Source of the DNA: Bryobacteraceae bacterium
GTDB lineage: Bacteria > Acidobacteriota > Terriglobia > Bryobacterales > Bryobacteraceae
Length of the DNA stretch: 39,232 nucleotides
Reading direction: 5' to 3'
Assembly (NCBI GenBank): GCA_014860455.1
Contig: JACZJQ010000173.1
Location: forward strand, 1-39,232
Part shown: positions 31,746 to 39,232 of the stretch, piece by piece
How positions within the stretch are numbered: the first letter of the stretch is position 1
Layout of the letters: the number at the start of each line of letters is the position of its first letter
Notes under the pieces: model-generated
The model's input: the letters and a program-made list of their open reading frames with translations, nothing else
Databases searched by the model: none
Told to the model about the DNA's origin: nothing
Position numbers and translations under genes: made by a program

Positions 31746-32855
31746 TCACCGCCGCTTATCGGGAACACTGAACGTCCCTCGAACTAGGTTCAGGCTGTCA
31801 TTATCCTTGCCCCGTCCCGCGCCCGTAAACACCATCGTGAATTCCAGTCCATTTGAGCTGTGCCACTTGGTGGGCAGGTTCCAGAAGAAGGTGTTGGCGG
31901 GGACATTCGGTTGTCCGGCGCCGAACGGGGTACCGGCCGATTCGCTGGAGAAATGTACAGTGGTCCAAGGTCCCCAGGGTTCAGGCGCGTCGTAGACCCC
32001 GAGGTTTCCACGCGAAGACGCGGTGTGCTCCACCATCAGGATGTACCGCTTGCGACCAGCGTTATAACAGACGCTGCTCACCCAGCCTACGCCGTTTTCC
32101 CGATCCTCGAAGACGGGCCGCTTGCGCGTGAGGGCTTGCGTCCACACCGGCTCGTTCCGCCGCAAATGCGAAAAGAACTCATAATCGGAACGCTCCATCA
32201 ACTTGCCGGCGGGTGAGCGCGCCAGGTGGATTGCCCCGGGGGTCTGGATATTGTAGCCAGCCGAATCTCGCGGAGCTATGAAGTAGTGATAAACGAACCG
32301 GTCGCGAGCGCCCTGGTTGTTGCGGCCGAACTGGCAGATGGTTGGAATCGTCAGGTCATCGGCGCGCTGGAACGCCCACGACGCCGGTGTCCATGTCCTG
32401 CCATGATCGGCTGACGAGTACAGTCGAGCCTCGCTCTGCATCTCTGCCAGCAGGGATTTCGGCACGACCCACATGTACAGGATCCCGGCGACACAAACCG
32501 TACCCCAGCTTTTCCCCTGGAAGGTGGCTTGCGAAAGCGCGTTCTTTCCTCCCCATACATTGACGCCCCTGCAGCTCGTCCAGTCGCCTTCCAGGCGCCC
32601 GTAGCCGAGGCTTACACGGCCATCGGAGTTGCTCCCCCCGAACCCTCCGCCATCGCCCCAGGCTCCATAGAGGTGACCGTCGTCTGCCCAGGTGAGCTGC
32701 CAGTTGTCGCTCCCGGGAGCGTCCCGCTTGTGCGTTGACCAGTCGAGCACCATCTCCCCCAGAGCAGTACTCGGCGGGTACGCTGGCTTGGGCGAGAACT
32801 GCGCTCGGGACAACGCCGGAGTGAACAGCACGGGCAGGAAACTGCGGCGGAGCAT
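31746..32855 (-). CDS. Secreted DUF4185-type beta-propeller protein
   Basis: A 369-residue exported protein. A signal peptide (MLRRSFLPVLFTPALSRA) is followed by a sialidase-like or five-bladed-propeller domain of the DUF4185 sort. Blocks in order: DNWQLTWADDGHLYGAWGDG; the LYMWVVPKSLLA strand; ARLYSSADHGRTWTP (an Asp-box-like SxDxGxxW); GRNNQGARDRFVYHYFI; NGVGWVSSVCYNAGRKRYIL; and an EPWGPWTT strand near the end. Asp boxes and the repeated W/Y strands indicate a glycoside-hydrolase-like propeller, but no catalytic residues can be assigned. It is monocistronic as far as can be seen and lies 117 bp upstream of the FISUMP gene on the same strand. Confidence 0.75.
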   Translation of the reverse strand: MLRRSFLPVLFTPALSRAQFSPKPAYPPSTALGEMVLDWSTHKRDAPGSDNWQLTWADDGHLYGAWGDGGGFGGSNSDGRVSLGYGRLEGDWTSCRGVNVWGGKNALSQATFQGKSWGTVCVAGILYMWVVPKSLLAEMQSEARLYSSADHGRTWTPASWAFQRADDLTIPTICQFGRNNQGARDRFVYHYFIAPRDSAGYNIQTPGAIHLARSPAGKLMERSDYEFFSHLRRNEPVWTQALTRKRPVFEDRENGVGWVSSVCYNAGRKRYILMVEHTASSRGNLGVYDAPEPWGPWTTVHFSSESAGTPFGAGQPNVPANTFFWNLPTKWHSSNGLEFTMVFTGAGRGKDNDSLNLVRGTFSVPDKRR

Positions 32856-33245
32856 AAGCCGAGTATGGCATGGGCAGGTCCACGGGAGCGCCGGCGGCGT
32901 GTGACGGCCTTATCGCTGGTCTGGGCGTGTTTTGAGCCAAGCAAGAAATTCGCAGCTGCCGCCCGGCGCAGCTGCGGAGAGCCCGCATCGACGGCCCTGC
33001 GACCGCCGACCACCGGCGTTAGCGCTGGAAATTGTCCGGCGCCTCGCGGCCACGAATAGAGGCGGCGGAGACCCAAGTGTATTGCGTCAGGACTTTGCTC
33101 CCTCAGGGCCCGCTGGCTTGCAGTACGACTCCTGATCCATCCCGGCTGGGCGCCGGGCGAGGGTGGACAGAGGCGCGTGCCGTTTTCGATGGAATCGTGA
33201 TTTGGTTGTACGCGGCTGAACCGTTCGCCCGGTTTGAGTGGAGGT
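32856..33245. other. Gap without a supported gene
   Basis: 390 bp between the RND pump stop (33246) and the DUF4185 start (32855), both minus strand. Plus-strand frames here are Arg/Ala-rich and lack homology signals. Two copies of the palindrome GCAGCTGC occur near 32951-32974. No terminator hairpin with a U-tract was seen. It presumably carries the DUF4185 promoter. Confidence 0.4.
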
Positions 33246-36200
33246 TCAGCGGGCGTCGGGGTTGGAGTCGCCAGTGGAGCGGGGGTTGAACCAGGGGTAG
33301 AGGAGGGGCAAGAGGTAGATGGTGAGGATGGTGGAGGTGAGGAGTCCGCCGATGACGACGGTGGCGAGGGGGCGCTGGACTTCGGAGCCGGTGGAGGTGG
33401 CCAGGGCCATGGGGAGGAAGCCGAGGCTGGCGACGAGTGTGGCCATGAGGACGGGCCGGAGGCGGTGGGTGGCTCCTTCGATGGCGGCGGATTCGGGCGG
33501 ATCGGATTCGGAGCGGCGGTGGATTTCGCTGATCATGACGATGCCGTTGAGCACAGCGACGCCGAACAGGGCGATGAAGCCGATGCCGGCGCTGACGTTC
33601 AGATTGAGCCCGCGCAGATGGAGGGCGGCGATGCCGCCGACGATGGCGAAGGGCACGTTCAGCAGGATGAGCAGGGCGAGACGGGTAGAGGTAAAGGTGA
33701 AGAAGAGCAGCCCGAAGATGATGAGGATGGAGGCGGGGACGACGAGCATGAGGCGCTGGGTGGCGCGTTCCTGGTTTTCGAACTGGCCGCCCCAATCGAT
33801 GGAGTAGCCGGGGGGCAACTGGAGTTGAGAAGCGATGCGCTGGCGGGCTTCGGCGACGAAGGAGCCGAGGTCGCGGCCGCGGACGTTGGACTGAACGACG
33901 ATGCGGCGCTGGCCGTTTTCGCGGGAGACGAGTTCGGGTCCGCGGGCAAGATAGACGTTGGCGACCTGGCCCAAGGGGACGCGCTCGCCGCCGGGGGCGA
34001 AGAGGAGGAGGTTGCGGACGGCGGAGTCGTCTGAACGGTAGGTTTCGGGGAGGCGGACGACGATGTCGAAGCGGCGCTGGCCTTCGATCATTTCAGAGAC
34101 GGTGCGGCCGCCGATGGCGGCGTCCATGAGGTCGCGGACGTCGGAGACGTTGAGGCCGTAGCGGGCGAGGGCGGCGCGGTCGATTTCGACGCGGAGTTCG
34201 CCGACGCCGGAGATGATCTCCATTTGCTCGTCGGCGGCACCGCGGACGCCAGAAACGAGAGTGAGGGCGCGCTCGGCGAGTGTGGAGAGCACGGCGGGGT
34301 CTTCGCCGAAGATTTTGAGAGCGACGTCGGCCTTGATGCCGGAGATGGTCTCGTCGAGGCGCATGGCCATGGGCTGGGTGAAGTTGAAATTGACGCCGGG
34401 GACGGAGGAGAGGGTGCGGTCGAGGGATTCGATGAGTTCCTGCTTGGAGCGGAAGCGGGTCCACTGGTCGTAGGGTTTGAGGAGGACATAGACGTCGCCC
34501 TGGTAGATGCCCATGGCTTCGGTGGCGACGTCGGGACGGCCGATGCGGGTGACGATGCCGTTGATTTCGGGGTATTCGAGCAGGATCTGTTCGATGCGGG
34601 TGGAGATGCGGACAGACTCGGTGAGGGAGATGCCGGGGAGTTTGCGGGTTTCGATGAGGATGGAGCCTTCGTCGAGACGGGAGATGAATTCGGTGCCGAG
34701 GGTCATGAAGCCGGGGACGATGAGGGCGACGACGGCGGCGCCGGCGAACAGGACCTTCTTCTTATGGGCGAATGCCCAGGCGAGGGAGCTGCGGTAGCGG
34801 GCTTGAGTCCACTGGAACCAGCGGTCCTTGGGGGTGCGGACACCTTTGCGCAGGACGATGGAGGCGGCGGCGGGCAGGGCGGTGAGGGTGAGGAAGAGAG
34901 CGCCGAGCAGGGCAGCGCAGACCGAGATGGCCATGGGCCGGAACATGCGGCCTTCGAGGCCTTCGAGGAAGAAGACGGGCAGGTAGACGGCGATGATGAT
35001 GCCGACGGCGAACAGGATGGGGCGGGCGACTTCGGTGGCGGCGGAGTGGATGCTTTCGGTGACGTTGATTGAGGCGGTCTGGCCGGGGCGGCGCTGGAGG
35101 CGGTGGACACAGTTTTCCATCATGACGACGGCGCCGTCGACGATCATGCCGAAGTCGATGGCGCCGAGGCTCATGAGGTTGGCTGAGACGCCGAAGTAGG
35201 TCATTCCGAGGAAGCCGAACAGGAGCGAGAAGGGGATGATGGCGGCGGTGAGCAGGGCGGCGCGGAAGTCGCCGAGGAAGATGAACAGGACGACGAAGAC
35301 GAGGAGGGAGCCTTCGAGCAGGGCGTTGCGGACGGTGCGGATGGTTCCGTTGATGACGGTGGACTGGTCGTAGAAGGGGACGACCTGGACGCCATCGGGG
35401 AGGCGGAGTGTGGCGAGCTTGGCCTTGACGCGTTTGATGACGTCCATGCCGTTTTCGCCCTTGAGCATGATGGCCATGCCGGAGACGGTTTCGCCCTTGC
35501 CGTCGCGGGTGGTGGCGCCCTGGCGGGGCAGGGGCATCAGTTTGATTTCGGCGATGTCGCGGAGAAGGACGGGAGTGCCGGCGCGGGCGAGGATGACGAT
35601 GCGCTCCAGGTCGCCCATGCTGAGCGTTCGTCCGATGCCGCGGACGGTGTACTGCTCCATGGCGTGTTCGATGAAGCCGCCGCCGAAGTTGGCGTTGTTG
35701 TCGCGGACGCGGTCGAAGACGTGGGAGAGGGTGAGGCCGTAGCGCTGGAGTTTAATGGGGTCGACTTCGATGGTGTACTGGCGGGTTTCGCCGCCCCAGG
35801 AGTTCACTTCGTTGACGCCGGGGACGGTACGGAGGGCGTAGCGGATCTGCCAGTCGTGGATCGTCTTGACCTCCATTGGGGTGAGGCCCTTGCCCTCGAC
35901 GGTGTATTGATAGACCTCGCCGAAGGCGGTGGCCATGGGGCCGAGGACTGGGTCGATGCCTTCGGGCAGGCGTGAGCGGACCTCCTGGAGACGTTCATTG
36001 ACAAGCTGGCGGGCGAACCATGGATTGACCGAGTCATCGAAGATAATGGTGACCATGGAGAGGCCGAGTTTGGAGATGGAGCGGATGTCCTGGGTATTGG
36101 GGACGCCCATGAGGGCGGTTTCGATGGGGAAGGTGACGAGTTGCTCGACCTCGGAGGGGGCCATGGCGGGGCACTCGGTGATGACGTTGACCTGGTTGTT

Positions 36201-36329
36201 GGTGAGGTCGGGGAAAGCTTCGACGGGGATGCGGAGCATGGCCCAGAGGCCGGCGGCGACGAGCAGAATCAGTCCAACGACGACGACCCAGCGCTGACGG
36301 AGGTGAAAGCTGATGATGCGGTCGAGCAT
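33246..36329 (-). CDS. Heavy-metal RND efflux pump (CzcA/CusA type)
   Basis: A 1027-residue inner-membrane proton/metal antiporter of the HME-RND family, which expels metal ions through a tripartite channel. It has the usual 12-helix plan: helix 1 at about 13-32, a large periplasmic loop (about 35-335), helices 2-7, a second loop, and helices 8-12. Helix 4 carries DFGMIVDGAVVMMEN at 392-406. This DFG-x3-DGA-x3-MEN form belongs to the divalent-cation branch and not to the AIG-x3-DAA form of copper/silver CusA. Other family blocks are FPDLTNNQVNV, GVPNTQDIRSISK and PTRxL-like ends near RPVLMATLVASLGFLPMA. It starts 12 bp after the adaptor stop and is the third gene of the efflux operon. The exact metal is not determinable. 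Confidence 0.93.
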   Translation of the reverse strand: MLDRIISFHLRQRWVVVVGLILLVAAGLWAMLRIPVEAFPDLTNNQVNVITECPAMAPSEVEQLVTFPIETALMGVPNTQDIRSISKLGLSMVTIIFDDSVNPWFARQLVNERLQEVRSRLPEGIDPVLGPMATAFGEVYQYTVEGKGLTPMEVKTIHDWQIRYALRTVPGVNEVNSWGGETRQYTIEVDPIKLQRYGLTLSHVFDRVRDNNANFGGGFIEHAMEQYTVRGIGRTLSMGDLERIVILARAGTPVLLRDIAEIKLMPLPRQGATTRDGKGETVSGMAIMLKGENGMDVIKRVKAKLATLRLPDGVQVVPFYDQSTVINGTIRTVRNALLEGSLLVFVVLFIFLGDFRAALLTAAIIPFSLLFGFLGMTYFGVSANLMSLGAIDFGMIVDGAVVMMENCVHRLQRRPGQTASINVTESIHSAATEVARPILFAVGIIIAVYLPVFFLEGLEGRMFRPMAISVCAALLGALFLTLTALPAAASIVLRKGVRTPKDRWFQWTQARYRSSLAWAFAHKKKVLFAGAAVVALIVPGFMTLGTEFISRLDEGSILIETRKLPGISLTESVRISTRIEQILLEYPEINGIVTRIGRPDVATEAMGIYQGDVYVLLKPYDQWTRFRSKQELIESLDRTLSSVPGVNFNFTQPMAMRLDETISGIKADVALKIFGEDPAVLSTLAERALTLVSGVRGAADEQMEIISGVGELRVEIDRAALARYGLNVSDVRDLMDAAIGGRTVSEMIEGQRRFDIVVRLPETYRSDDSAVRNLLLFAPGGERVPLGQVANVYLARGPELVSRENGQRRIVVQSNVRGRDLGSFVAEARQRIASQLQLPPGYSIDWGGQFENQERATQRLMLVVPASILIIFGLLFFTFTSTRLALLILLNVPFAIVGGIAALHLRGLNLNVSAGIGFIALFGVAVLNGIVMISEIHRRSESDPPESAAIEGATHRLRPVLMATLVASLGFLPMALATSTGSEVQRPLATVVIGGLLTSTILTIYLLPLLYPWFNPRSTGDSNPDAR

Positions 36330-36341
36330 AGTGGGGGGCCC

Positions 36342-37559
36342 CTACTCATCCGACAGCGAGGATTTGAGCAACTGCGACTTAAGAATGAAACTTCCCCGGG
36401 CGACTACGCGTTCACCGCCTTTCAAACCGCCAGTGACCTGCACCAGACCCTCCACGGACCGGCTGACGGTGACCGGGACGGGGCGGAATGACGCGGCATC
36501 GACCTCGACGAAAACCGTGGGCTGGCCGTTCAAGTCCTGGACGGCATCCTGGGGGATGAAGATGGCGGACTCCGACATGCCTGAATCGAGCTCGATGGTG
36601 GCGTACATCTCGGGTTTGAGGAGTCCGGCGCGGTTATCGATCTCGATGCGGGCGGAGACGGTGCGGGTTTCGGGGTCGAGTTTCTCGTCGATTTTCAGGA
36701 CGCGGCCTGGAAATGTGCGGCCCGGGTAAGCCTGAACGGAGACGCGTGCGGGGACGCCGGGGCGGAGGCGGGAGAGGTGCTCCTCCTGGACGGCAGCCAG
36801 GGCCCAGATGGTGGAGAGGTCGCAGATGGTGAAGAGATCAGAGGATGCGTTGACGACGGCGCCCGGAGTGACCTCGCGGCTGAGGACGATGCCGGTGGCG
36901 GGGGCGTTGATGGGGATGAGGTAGTCGGCGTGGACTTCAGGGTCGGGGACGTCGCCGTGGTCGGCCGGCGCATCGATGGGGATCTGGAGGAACTCGGTGA
37001 GGTGCAGGCGGGTGCGGCGCTCCTCGATCGCGGCGTTTTCGAGCGCGATCTGTTCGTTTCGAAGGGTGTTTTCGGCGAGTTCGAGTTGTTCGAGGCTGGC
37101 GGCCTTCATTTGATGGAGGCGGCGCATGCGGTCGCGGGAGCGGCGGGCGAAATCGACGTTTGAGTTCAGGCGGGAAAGTTCACCGACGGCGCGGCGGTGT
37201 TGGGCGCGGGATTCATGGATGTCGTGGGAGAACAACCGGGCCAGGAGTTGGCCCTTTTTCACATGGTCACCGACTTTCACCTCGACGCGGATGATACGGC
37301 CGTCGGTGATCGCGCCCACGCGCCAGGTGGTGTTTTCATTCGTGATCAGGCGCCCGGATGCGGAAATGCCAACGGGGATCGCCCGGACAGCGGCGTCGAC
37401 GATCTGGATTCTGGCTTCCTTGAGGGAAGCGGCGTCGAGGGTGACGGTATTCTGCTGGGCTGCTTTCGGCGGCTCCGGCGCGGGCGACTGGGGTTCGGGC
37501 GATTTGCCGCAACCGGCCAGGAAGAGGAGGGCGACGGCGACTGTGGTGGTGGCTCTCAT
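36342..37559 (-). CDS. RND efflux periplasmic adaptor lipoprotein (CzcB/CusB type)
   Basis: A 405-residue membrane-fusion protein linking the pump to the outer-membrane channel. The lipobox is LFLAGC (Cys17), so it is anchored to the inner membrane. Domains in order: a Pro-rich linker (about 20-35); a first barrel and lipoyl half (SGRLITNENTTWRVGAITDG and RIIRVEVKVGDHVKKGQLLA); a helical hairpin of about 110-195 (RAQHRRAVGELSRLNSNV onward); the second lipoyl half (INAPATGIVLSREVTPGAVV); and the beta-barrel (VSVQAYPGRTFPGRVLKIDE, LDPETRTVSARIEIDNR). A membrane-proximal domain ends in EGLVQVTGGLKGGERVVARG. Its ATG overlaps the channel gene stop by 4 bp (ATGA). Metal specificity is not shown. 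Confidence 0.92.
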   Translation of the reverse strand: MRATTTVAVALLFLAGCGKSPEPQSPAPEPPKAAQQNTVTLDAASLKEARIQIVDAAVRAIPVGISASGRLITNENTTWRVGAITDGRIIRVEVKVGDHVKKGQLLARLFSHDIHESRAQHRRAVGELSRLNSNVDFARRSRDRMRRLHQMKAASLEQLELAENTLRNEQIALENAAIEERRTRLHLTEFLQIPIDAPADHGDVPDPEVHADYLIPINAPATGIVLSREVTPGAVVNASSDLFTICDLSTIWALAAVQEEHLSRLRPGVPARVSVQAYPGRTFPGRVLKIDEKLDPETRTVSARIEIDNRAGLLKPEMYATIELDSGMSESAIFIPQDAVQDLNGQPTVFVEVDAASFRPVPVTVSRSVEGLVQVTGGLKGGERVVARGSFILKSQLLKSSLSDE

Positions 37560-38782
37560 TGAATGATCCCCATGGCGGATTGGAGCGCGGCTTCGCTTTG
37601 GCGGTACTGGGCCGCCGCCTGGACGGAGAGGATTTCGATCTCGATGCGGAGGCGCTCGGCGTCGAGCAGGCGGAGCAGGTCGGCACCACCGAGGCGGTAG
37701 GCGGCCTGGGCAATCTGGGAAGTTTCTGCGCCCTGTTGCCTGAATCTCCCCATGAAGTCGACGACCTGGCGGCGGCGGATCAGGTACTCCTGGTAGGCGG
37801 CTTCGATTTCGGCGCGGGCGGTGGCTTCTGTGGCGGCCAGCCGGGACTCGGCCTCACTGATGGAGGCGGCGGCGGATTCGATATTGCCCTGATTGCGGTT
37901 ACGCCAGGGGAGATCCCACTGGACGCCGCCCATCATGGTGTTGAAGCCCTCGGTGCGCTTGTAGCCGAAGAAGAGCGAATAGTCGGTGCGGGCGTTGGCG
38001 CGCTGAAGTCGGAGGCCGGCACGGGAGGCTTCGATGCCGGCGCGTGCGGCGAGGACGTCGGGGCGGCGGCCGAGGGCGGCTGCCGGGTCGGGCGTCATTG
38101 GCGGATCGGCGCCGACGGCGAGACTGTTGGTGAAGACGGTATCCGGGAATGAAGACTGGCCCATGGCGCGATAGAGATTGATGCGGGTGCGCTGGGCGTC
38201 GAGGCGGGCCTGGTTGGCGGCAAGTTCGATTCGATCGGCTTCGAGGCGGACGCGGAGAAGGTCGGATTCGGCCATGGCGCCTTCGCGGACGCGGATCTCG
38301 TGGTACTCGACAATTTGTTGAAAGTTCTTTTTGGTGGCTTCGAGGAGGTCGAGGGTCTGCCGCGCGCCGGCGGCGGCCCAGTAGGCATCTTTGACGGCGG
38401 CCGCGACGGCGAGACGTGTGGAGGCGAGTTCGTGGGCGGCGACGGCGGTTGCGGCTTCGGCGGCGTCAACGCGGCGGCTGCGCTTGGCGCCGGGTTCGAA
38501 CTGCTGCTGGAGGTAGACGAAGTTGTCGGTCTGTTGGGAAAAGCTGAACGGGTTGCCGGCGGTCGATGGGCGGATGTTCTCGGTCTGGACGACCAACTGA
38601 GGGTTGGGGGCGAGGCCGGCCTGCCTGCGCGCGCCTTGGGACTGCGAGACGCGGGCACTTGCCGACGCAATCTCTGGATGGGTGGCGAGCGCGGCATCCA
38701 CAGCGCCGACCAGCGACAACTGCTGCTGCGCCGATACAGGGGCGAGGCAGAGGCAGGCGAGGACGGCGAAACGGAAGATCAT
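37556..38782 (-). CDS. TolC-family outer-membrane efflux channel (CzcC/CusC type)
   Basis: A 408-residue outer-membrane factor, first gene of the metal-efflux operon. The signal peptide is MIFRFAVLACLCLAPVSAQ. The mature protein has two TolC-type repeats of long helices. In the first, LSLVGAVDAALATHPEIASA and VSQSQGARRQAGLAPNPQLV precede a barrel strand, followed by VAAAVKDAYWAAAGARQTLD. In the second, ALGRRPDVLAARAGIEASRA is followed by the YSLFFGYKRTEGFNTMMGGV strand and AEIEAAYQEYLIRRRQVVD. No lipobox Cys is present after the signal, unlike CusC, which is acylated. It forms a trimeric tunnel used by the pump. The 4-bp overlap couples it to the adaptor. Confidence 0.92.
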   Translation of the reverse strand: MIFRFAVLACLCLAPVSAQQQLSLVGAVDAALATHPEIASASARVSQSQGARRQAGLAPNPQLVVQTENIRPSTAGNPFSFSQQTDNFVYLQQQFEPGAKRSRRVDAAEAATAVAAHELASTRLAVAAAVKDAYWAAAGARQTLDLLEATKKNFQQIVEYHEIRVREGAMAESDLLRVRLEADRIELAANQARLDAQRTRINLYRAMGQSSFPDTVFTNSLAVGADPPMTPDPAAALGRRPDVLAARAGIEASRAGLRLQRANARTDYSLFFGYKRTEGFNTMMGGVQWDLPWRNRNQGNIESAAASISEAESRLAATEATARAEIEAAYQEYLIRRRQVVDFMGRFRQQGAETSQIAQAAYRLGGADLLRLLDAERLRIEIEILSVQAAAQYRQSEAALQSAMGIIQ

Positions 38783-39098
38783 GCAGTCTTTACCAAACCG
38801 TCATTCTAGTCCAGTTGGAACATGGCTCGCTGGAGCAATTCGGAGATTTTTGTCTGAGAGCTGTTGAGTGACAGCGCGCTGTGTACGCCGGGCGGCCAGC
38901 GCGGAGTTGATTGGCTTACCGCTGGCTGGGGCAAGGATCGACGCCTACCTACCCGCGGTGTGGCTACCAGGACGATGACGCCGCCGGCTTCTGACACGGA
39001 GATTGAATCAAGCCGGGGGCTTCGGCGCTCCCTGATCGAACTCGCCCTCCGCGCTTGGCGCATGGGTTTTGTCCCAGCCGGCGTGCCGGCGACGGGGT
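38783..39098. other. Upstream region of the efflux operon, no gene supported
   Basis: About 316 bp before the efflux operon. On the minus strand a TAGAAT hexamer lies about 25 bp upstream of the channel start and could be a -10 box, but no matching -35 was found. No metal-sensor operator dyad was recognised and no sensor or regulator gene lies alongside. Confidence 0.3.
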
Positions 39099-39232
39099 AT
39101 GATGGGCGATTCCATCGAGCCGTTCGTCCTGTGGAATCGCGTGTGGGCGTATCAGGCTGGGGCCTGGGGGCCTGGTACGGCCGGCCCCACTCGCAATCTC
39201 CCCAAAACCCCTCAAAACCCCAACAATAACCG
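39099..39232 (+). CDS. Possible 5' end of an unidentified gene, cut by the window edge
   Basis: From ATG ATG at 39099 a frame stays open to the end of the window: MMGDSIEPFVLWNRVWAYQA, then a Gly/Pro/Asn-rich stretch. The first 20 residues read like a protein, but the ribosome binding site is weak (GACGGGG) and only 44 codons are visible. No function is assigned and it may be chance. Confidence 0.3.
   Translation, partial: MMGDSIEPFVLWNRVWAYQAGAWGPGTAGPTRNLPKTPQNPNNN

Noticed and set aside
32951-32974. Two GCAGCTGC palindromes that recall the repeat stem of the array at 21.4 kb
   Set aside because: Too short, lacking the TTCAATGG start and the 72-bp spacing; not part of an array.
34224-35072. 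282-codon plus-strand frame opposite the RND pump
   Set aside because: Extremely Asp/Glu/Gly-rich, the typical reverse-frame artefact of a GC-rich gene.

Overview
The window looks like a chromosomal segment of a GC-rich acidobacterium, most likely of the Solibacter/Bryobacter type. This rests on two very large Oar-like TonB-dependent receptors with N-terminal carboxypeptidase-regulatory domains, several secreted or exopolysaccharide proteins of acidobacterial flavour, an OlsF-like acyltransferase fusion, and dense IS and prophage debris. It is an inference from gene content; no rRNA or tRNA was found.

Layout. 1-3.4 kb: a PD-(D/E)XK-like hypothetical gene and a complete IS1634-type insertion sequence with 20-bp terminal inverted repeats. 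3.4-18.8 kb: a Wzx/Wzy-type exopolysaccharide locus with two GT4 glycosyltransferases, a MurJ/Wzx-like flippase, a Wzy-like polymerase, a Wzz-like chain-length protein and a WaaL/Wzy-like protein with a TPR tail. Embedded in it are three translationally coupled genes: an HPr-kinase-like kinase, an Oar-like receptor, and a protein fusing a PF14907-type nucleotidyltransferase to an MFS transporter. 18.8-21.6 kb: an accessory island on the minus strand, with a decayed transposase, a phage-like M15A peptidase split by an amber codon, an excisionase-like HTH protein and a HEPN-like protein. Beside it lies a CRISPR-like array of four diverged repeats whose stems are kept while all four loops differ. 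21.6-25.8 kb: a beta-propeller phytase lipoprotein behind a second Oar-like receptor. 25.9-30.9 kb: an OlsF-like bifunctional acyltransferase, divergent from a coupled PHP-phosphoesterase / GT4 glycosyltransferase / membrane-protein operon. 31.0-32.9 kb: two secreted proteins (FISUMP-type and DUF4185-type). 33.2-38.8 kb: a complete tripartite heavy-metal RND efflux operon (outer-membrane channel, lipoprotein adaptor, pump). The right edge holds an unassigned start of an ORF.

How the parts fit. The polysaccharide genes can provide sugar transfer, lipid-linked flipping, polymerisation and length control. The kinase and nucleotidyltransferase flanking the receptor resemble tailoring enzymes found around ribosomal peptides, but no precursor peptide, lasso protease or cyclase is visible here, so their substrate is unknown. 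The phytase/receptor pair suggests phosphate scavenging at the cell surface. The OlsF/PHP/GT/membrane block suggests membrane-lipid remodelling.

The most interesting items are the kinase-receptor-(nucleotidyltransferase-MFS) module and the variable-loop repeat array next to a HEPN-like gene.
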